Positions 50,263 to 64,000 of a stretch of 64,000 nt of DNA are shown here, piece after piece. The DNA comes from Latrodectus hesperus (lineage: Eukaryota; Arthropoda; Arachnida; Araneae; Theridiidae), in contig CM075857.1 of NCBI GenBank assembly GCA_037975125.1, forward strand, positions 71,874,845-71,938,844. Reading direction: 5' to 3'. The translations under genes were made by a program, and so were the position numbers. The notes under the pieces were generated by a model. That model had not been told where the DNA came from, ran no database searches, and saw only the letters and a program-made list of their open reading frames with translations. How positions within the stretch are numbered: the stretch's first letter is position 1; each line of letters starts with the position of its first letter.

Positions 50263-51480
50263 AAATCATGGTTCTTGAATATTCAGATGACATCACATAA
50301 AAGTAAATGAAACAATTACAAAAAATTATTATTTACATAAAATAACTAATTAAATAAAGCATTCATTGAAACACTGATAAAATATTATTTGTACAATTTT
50401 TGGGTTTAGTACTCAAATTTCACTATGAGACTCCCATATCAAGTGAATGATCTCTCAATTCAAAATTTCACAATCACATTTAATGATAAATGTACAGATT
50501 CATCTTTACAATAAATAATGTAATTATTTTGATCGAAAATATTAATTACCCCTGATAACTTTAGCCAGCAATAAAAACGTCATCAACGTCATTATTAATT
50601 TAATAATATCCAAGACATACATAACAAAAAAAATTTCCAAGACAACTGTAATTAATCAGATAATAGCATTCAAGTTCAAAAAGACATAGCTTGTTCTTTT
50701 TATGAAAATGAATATTTTAAGCCAGAATTTTTATTAAACGATCTGATTCTTTTAATATCTTTTTCAACAAAGATTTTTTCTTTAAATATAGTTATTTCCA
50801 AATATTATTTAAATCTATTAAAGTATTTTAACATCCATTATTAAAAGTATTTTAACGAAAACATATTGACATTTCATTTTAAAATTAAATCTTATAATAG
50901 CTAGAAGAAACACAATAGCATATATATGAAATAAAACCAAACAATGTAATTATAATTGCCGATAAAATGTGAAATAAATATTTACAAGTAAATGAAATGC
51001 GTCACTCATATAATGAAAATGAATAGTATAATTTTGATGATAATAAAGAAATATAATGACTTGACATTTTCCCTAGAAAATTATTTGTGTTGATTTAGTT
51101 CACTAAAAGAAATTAATTTAAAAGACTCTAAATGGACAGCATACTTTTTTTTCTATGTATAAGGATAAATACATATATTATTGTGAAACTTAAGACTTTT
51201 GAAATGATTGGCTCTATTTAACACAAAAATTAATTAAAATTATTAAATGATCAGAAGCATCAGTTTGGATGATAAATTTTCGTCTGAAATCAAGAATATA
51301 TAATATTGGTTTACTTAATACCAGTTCAATCAGTTTCTGGAAAAAATATTACAAGAATCAATATTCTAAATATTTTTTTTCTATTAGGTACTTTAGGAAC
51401 ATCTGTAAGGAAGTAAGCAATTATTGGAAACATTAGTATATATTATCTGTTGTATCCTAAGAATTCCAAAAAGGCTTTTA
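50263..51480. other. AT-rich non-coding spacer
   Basis: Nothing recognised. Confidence 0.5.
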
Positions 51481-51499
51481 TTTAGGGTTTTGTATTTGG

Positions 51500-52750
51500 A
51501 GTCCAATATTCCTAAATGATCTGTACTTTAAATTCATCAGGTATTCTTGAGTTTTCCCTGGTATTTTCCAATGAAGAGCAAGTTTTTCTCCGGTGATAAA
51601 TGGCTTGAATTAATACTAAATAACCAGGAGAAATTTCGCTTATCACAGTAGTTCTAGTTCTCTCATGATACTTCTTTCTTATTAGCTCTCTTTCTTTCAT
51701 ATTCTCAACAACTATTTTTTGATATATTTTAATGCGATTGATCCATTGAAAGACATATCTTACAATTTCATTTTTTTCCATATATTCTTGCCATTTTTCA
51801 GGAAATAAGGTAATTGGTGTCTGCAGTACCTTACCATGTACTAGTTCTGACGGAGTGATAATTGTAAATTTATGTGTAAGTGTTCTTAGGGGGAACAGAA
51901 CAGGTTGATTATTAATTTTTCAATTCTGAAGCAAATTTGCAAATCTTTCAAAACTCCCAACTTTGAGTTTTCTTTTCAAAGTGCTATTTAAACGTTCCAC
52001 TGGATACTTTGTGGATGGTCAATAAATATTTTCACAAACGTAAATTCTACTCTTTTTAAGAAATCCTCATCAAAAGGAAATTCTTTGAGCAGTTTGAATA
52101 CATTTAGAAGAACCAATGCGTTTTAACATTTGCGATAGTGCATCTACTACTGTCGATGAAGAGTCTTTTACAGTTACAACGCTATGTTTTGAAGACATAC
52201 AGAAAACAGTGATAATGCATTCTTTTTTACTCATATGTATGTAATGAACCAACGCCATTAATATTTTAGAATATATCGGAAGATGTAGAAATTAAAGTTA
52301 CTGTAACGTTCTTCGAATCATTTCCTCTTCCTACAAATTGGGAAATGTCTCTACTTCCTTGTAACATTTTGGCTAATAGAATTATCTTGCTTATTAGCCT
52401 TCGACATTCCTCTCGGCTAAATGTCCCTTTACTATATAGTTTTATAATTTGATGTCTTATAATTTTTCAGAAAGAGTTATAAATAACCTTTCCGTAATAT
52501 GTAATCTGAATACTTGTTTGTTTCTATTTTAGCATTTTGCAAAAGAGAGTATAATTCTTTACAATCCTGATTTAGTTCAATCAGAATCTCTGAGCTAATA
52601 TGAATAAGAGAAGTAATGATGTATTTCATACTCAATTTTGATAGTGCAAATATAACTTCTACTGATATAAGAACTTCTTGTGAATCGTCTGCAGCTTCAT
52701 TTTATACAAACAATTTATTATTACCAAATACATCTTTTGTGTCATTGAAA
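51500..52750 (-). pseudogene. LTR-retrotransposon pol remnant (integrase region)
   Basis: Minus-strand remains of a Ty3/gypsy-like pol. From N to C: a linker block ELNQDCKELYSLLQNAK (about 52545-52590), an H2C2-type finger region GHLAERNVEG and PKCYKEVETF (about 52340-52425), then integrase core pieces SSSTVVDALSQMLKRIGSSK and CIQT (about 52100-52170). HPQS (about 52010) and, after a frameshift, VERLNSTLKRKLKVGSFERF (about 51945-52000) cover the third acidic region. PSELVHGKVLQTPITLFPEK (about 51800-51860) and YHERTRTTVISEISPGYLVL (about 51610-51680) form the C-terminal part. Many stops and frameshifts. No LTR was recognised on either side. It differs from the element at 61.6-63.4 kb. Confidence 0.72.
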
Positions 52751-52759
52751 TTTTCTTGT

Positions 52760-61609
<8,850 letters not shown>

Positions 61610-61827
61610 TGTCGCGTAGATGAAGTGAATGTATAAAGCCAATGGAAACGAAAGCGCTCAAGATTAAATCAAAATTTTATTATTATTAAATCTAATCAGT
61701 CGCTATTTATATACAATTTCAGAACCTTCCAGACTTGGAAGACCCGCAGAAAATTGGAAACTGAAATTTACATGAATTTGCATAATTAACTTAAATTAAG
61801 AAATAAACATAAATAAATTTTAACGCA
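61610..61827 (-). repeat. 3' LTR of a Ty3/gypsy element (probable)
   Basis: On the minus strand this segment starts TGCGTTAAAATT, next to the purine-rich AAAAAGCAAGCGGGGC, and ends CATCTACGCGACA. It contains a TATA-box-like TATATAAATAG (about 61709-61719) and an AATAAAA polyadenylation signal (about 61676-61682). It lies directly 3' of the pol remnant. The start is inferred from the TG and the purine tract. The other LTR is outside the window, so length (218 bp) is not confirmed. Confidence 0.6.
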
Positions 61828-61840
61828 ACTTGCCCCGCTT

Positions 61841-61903
61841 GCTTTTTAACCCGCAACCTCCGGCTCGCGAGTCCGATGCTTTACCGACTGAGCCACGAAG
61901 TCC
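61841..61903 (-). other. tRNA-like segment between pol and LTR
   Basis: Minus strand reads GGACTTCGTGGCTCAGTCGG then TAAAGCATCGGACTCGCGAG and CCGGAGGTTGCGGGTT. It has an A box (TGGCTCAGTCGG, 61884-61895), an anticodon-arm-like region and the left side of a T arm, but the box B loop (expected TTCGAATCC) is replaced by AAAAAGC. Not a functional tRNA. It is a tRNA-derived insertion or capture at the element's 3' end. The anticodon cannot be assigned. Confidence 0.6.
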
Positions 61904-63368
61904 TTGATCAGGAGGAATAATTTTCGTTCCTTTTCCACCTCTTTAGGAGGAAGCAGCGACCCGCTGCCATCTGGTTTGGCTCCTTGTAACAAGTCTCCTG
62001 GAAGTAGGCATGCCTTCATCAACGAATTGTCTTTTTGGATCAATATAAGGTTTTAATCTTAATACATGCACGACGTCTTGTGAATTTTGGATGTCCTCTG
62101 TTTCGTTCCACATTTTCTACTGCATGTGTCACGCCAGACAGTCGTCGTGTTACTCGATAAGGTCCGAAGTAACGTCTCAGCAGCTTTTCGGATACTTCCC
62201 ACTTTCGGTACAGGGGTATAGACCCATACTAAATCCCCGGTATTGTAGCCTTTCATCATATCGACGTTTGTCTGTAGCTTGCGCTTCACGGATATGGAGT
62301 TTTGCTAGTTGTCTAGCTTCCTCAGCCTTGGTAATCAGATGATGCACATAACTTTCGTCAGAAGTTTCGGTATTAGAGGGGAAAATTACGTCCATAGGAG
62401 TCTGGATATCTCTGCCATGAACGAGAAAGAATGGGCTAAATCCCGTGGTGTCATGCTTTGCTGAATTGTACGCAAAAGTCACAAAAGGTAGTATGGTATC
62501 CCAATTTCTTTGCTCAACGTCTACATACATAGACAGCATGTCCACCAGTGTTCTGTTAAATCTTTCTGTCAATCCATTGGTCTGTGGATGGTAAGCGGTC
62601 ATTAGAAGATGTGATGTCTGACATAACTGGTTGACATTTTTAACAATTTTGGCTAGAAAGTTACGTCCTCTATCACTTATCATTTCTTTGGGAGCTCCGT
62701 GCTTCAGTACAATTTTTTCAACTATAAATCTAGCGATTTTGGTTGCCTCAGCAGTTGGTATTGCTTTTGTGACTGTGAATGTAGTTAAATAGTCTGTGCA
62801 AACTATAATCCACCGGTTGCCATTTCGGGTTACTGGAAAGCGTCCAAGTAAATCTACTCCAATTTTGGCAAAAGGTGTGTCAGGGGGTTTTATCTCTTGA
62901 AGTTGCCCCGGTGGAAGTTGTGAAGGTGACTTCCGTCTCTAGCATTCTCGACAATGTGAAACATATCGACATATGCTCCCATACAGCATTGGCCACCAGT
63001 ATTTTCTCCTCATCCGGTCGTACGTTTTGGCGAAACCAAGATGACCGGCAGTCGGAGCATCGTGAAGACTTCTTAGAACATCACTACGAAGTTGTTTTGG
63101 TACCACCAAGATCCACTGCTGTCCCATCGGATCATAGTTTCTTTTATAAAGTACACCACTTCTTATTTGATAATTTTAGTACGACTCAACTTTCTTAAGC
63201 GTTCCTATGATAGTCTTCAACTGTTTATCCTTTTGTTGTTCTTTTCCGTATTCTTCAATTGTTGCGAGGGACGGGATTTCGAAATTGCTTTCAATTGTTA
63301 GTTCCATGAGAGGCTTCCTTGACAGAGAATCCGCATCCAAATGCTTACGGCCACTTTTGTAGATAATA
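61846..63368 (-). pseudogene. Ty3/gypsy pol: RNase H end, integrase, C-terminus
   Basis: Minus-strand 3' half of a gypsy-type pol; integrase would insert the cDNA. It starts at the end of RNase H (YKSGRKHLDADSLSR, about 63320-63365), with a stop after VESY near 63197. The H2C2 finger follows (LHDAPTAGHLG to HCREC, 62940-63070), and a stop comes right after CREC. Then KIGVDLLGRFP (first Asp, about 62835-62868), ISDRGRNF (second Asp, about 62657-62680) and YHPQTNGLTERFNRTL (Glu, about 62550-62600). Spacing from second Asp to Glu is 35 residues, as in integrases. NWDTILPFVTFAYN and SPFFLVHGRDIQTP follow. After a frameshift near 62255, GYNTGDLVWVYTPVPKVG and the chromatin-end region follow, reaching FVAQSVKHRTREPEVAG inside the tRNA-like segment. 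The integrase core is intact over 240 codons, so it is relatively young, but the gene is broken. Confidence 0.9.
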
Positions 63369-63371
63369 TTT

Positions 63372-64000
63372 ATGTCATATTATGTGTGGAGTTAGCATTC
63401 CTATCTGGAACTTCTCACCGTCAGATGCAATGCACATTTAGATCCTCGCTTGAAAATCTCGTTGCACACGTTGGAGCATACAGCGTGAAACATTGGAATA
63501 CGTGACCGTAATGCGTCGTTTAAAGTCCTGCAACTTTTGTAGGGTGGTCGCCTACACCTGCTGTTTCAAGTATCCCCCAGAAAAAAGGCCAGTGGAGTCA
63601 GATCAGGAGAACGTGATACCACTCTCCGAAACCAGCATATGTTTGTATTTGGTTGCCAAAATTCTTGACGAGGTACTGCTTCACTGGAGATTTCTTGTGA
63701 GCAGCCGTGCCGTCATGTTGAAACCATAGATTCTTAAGATTAAAGAACGGCTCTACAAAACCAGGTTAACGTGTCATTGTAAAATGTTGGGCCTATCAGC
63801 TTGTTATTTTAAATTGTGCACCAAATGTTAATAGCATACCGCATTTGATGTCGAACGTCGACGAAACATTTAGAATTTTCCAGCGCCTAGTTATGGGTGC
63901 TTTTCCTATTGTATATGCCATTCCGTGAAAAGCATGCCCCATCCGTCCACATTATATCTGCCAAGAATGTTGGCTGGTCCTGTGTCCGATTCATGACGAA
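63372..64000 (-). pseudogene. mariner/Tc3-like DDE transposase fragment, runs off the window
   Basis: Minus-strand remnant entering at the right edge: PTFLADIMWTDGACFSRNG (about 63915-63970, first Asp), CFVDVRHQMRYAINIWC (about 63815-63865), NNKLIGPTFYNDTLT (about 63763-63810), QHDGTAAHKKSPVKQYLV (about 63665-63722, second Asp), then across frameshifts SPDLTPLAFFL (about 63570-63605) and FKRRIT to MLQRVQRDF (about 63440-63510), ending with a CIASDGEKF-like stretch near 63410. This lacks the N-terminal DNA-binding domain, which lies outside the window. Several frameshifts. It abuts the gypsy RNase H sequence at about 63370. Plus-strand frames here are antisense by-products. Confidence 0.78.

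Noticed and set aside
61841..61903. Functional tRNA gene on the minus strand
   Set aside because: The T loop and 3' acceptor side are missing.
62875..63301. Plus-strand frames over the gypsy pol
   Set aside because: Antisense to recognisable integrase and RNase H sequence.

Overview
The window is a stretch of a very AT-rich animal genome. No intact host protein gene can be supported. Everything recognisable is transposable-element (TE) debris, simple-sequence repeat or non-coding spacer. The mix of TEs (Tc1-like, mariner/Tc3-like, hAT/ZBED-like, Merlin, a TTAA-inserting piggyBac-like element, Helitron, jockey-like LINEs, Ty3/gypsy and a tRNA-derived SINE), together with ten (TA)n tracts of about 75 to 540 bp, fits an arthropod and most likely an arachnid. 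The species is inference from TE flavour, not from a host gene.

Layout: 1-10 kb holds a decayed Tc1-like transposase (about 1.05-2.09 kb), three copies of one tRNA-derived SINE (2.96, 3.53 and 8.36 kb), a 1.6-kb palindrome flanked by (TA)n (4.41-6.05 kb) and a second Tc1-like pseudogene (8.5-9.6 kb) with a SINE at its 5' end. 10-16.5 kb is AT-rich spacer with a candidate 27-nt minus-strand micro-exon, an 80-bp tandem duplication, a long (TA)n tract and a 418-bp foldback element. 16.585-19.221 kb is a complete but dead hAT element with terminal inverted repeats (TIRs) and a perfect 8-bp target site duplication (TSD). 22.5-27.5 kb is a jockey-like LINE cluster with pieces in both orientations. 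29.285-30.551 kb is a complete but dead Merlin element. 33.1-34.2 kb is a second copy of the (TA)n-bounded element family.

From 38.6 to about 48.9 kb lies a minus-strand Helitron (Rep plus PIF1-like helicase). It is split by a 5.6-kb TTAA-flanked element (42060-47673), which itself contains a 5'-truncated LINE tail (45684-45930). This three-level nest gives the relative insertion order. 49.5-50.3 kb has an old diverged direct repeat, and 51.5-52.75 kb is a minus-strand LTR-retrotransposon pol remnant. 52.8-61.6 kb is almost featureless AT-rich DNA apart from two (TA)n tracts. 61.6-63.37 kb is the 3' half of a Ty3/gypsy element (LTR, tRNA-like segment, integrase, RNase H end), abutted by a mariner/Tc3-like transposase fragment that runs off the right edge.

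The most unusual structures are: (1) a repeat family whose copies are bounded on both sides by (TA)n and which forms a near-perfect 457-bp-arm palindrome in one copy; (2) the TTAA element with strongly asymmetric, palindrome-bearing subterminal tandem repeats and no visible transposase; (3) the tRNA-like segment read in frame with the gypsy pol end just before its LTR; (4) the isolated micro-exon candidate, which would imply that this region is intronic to a minus-strand host gene.
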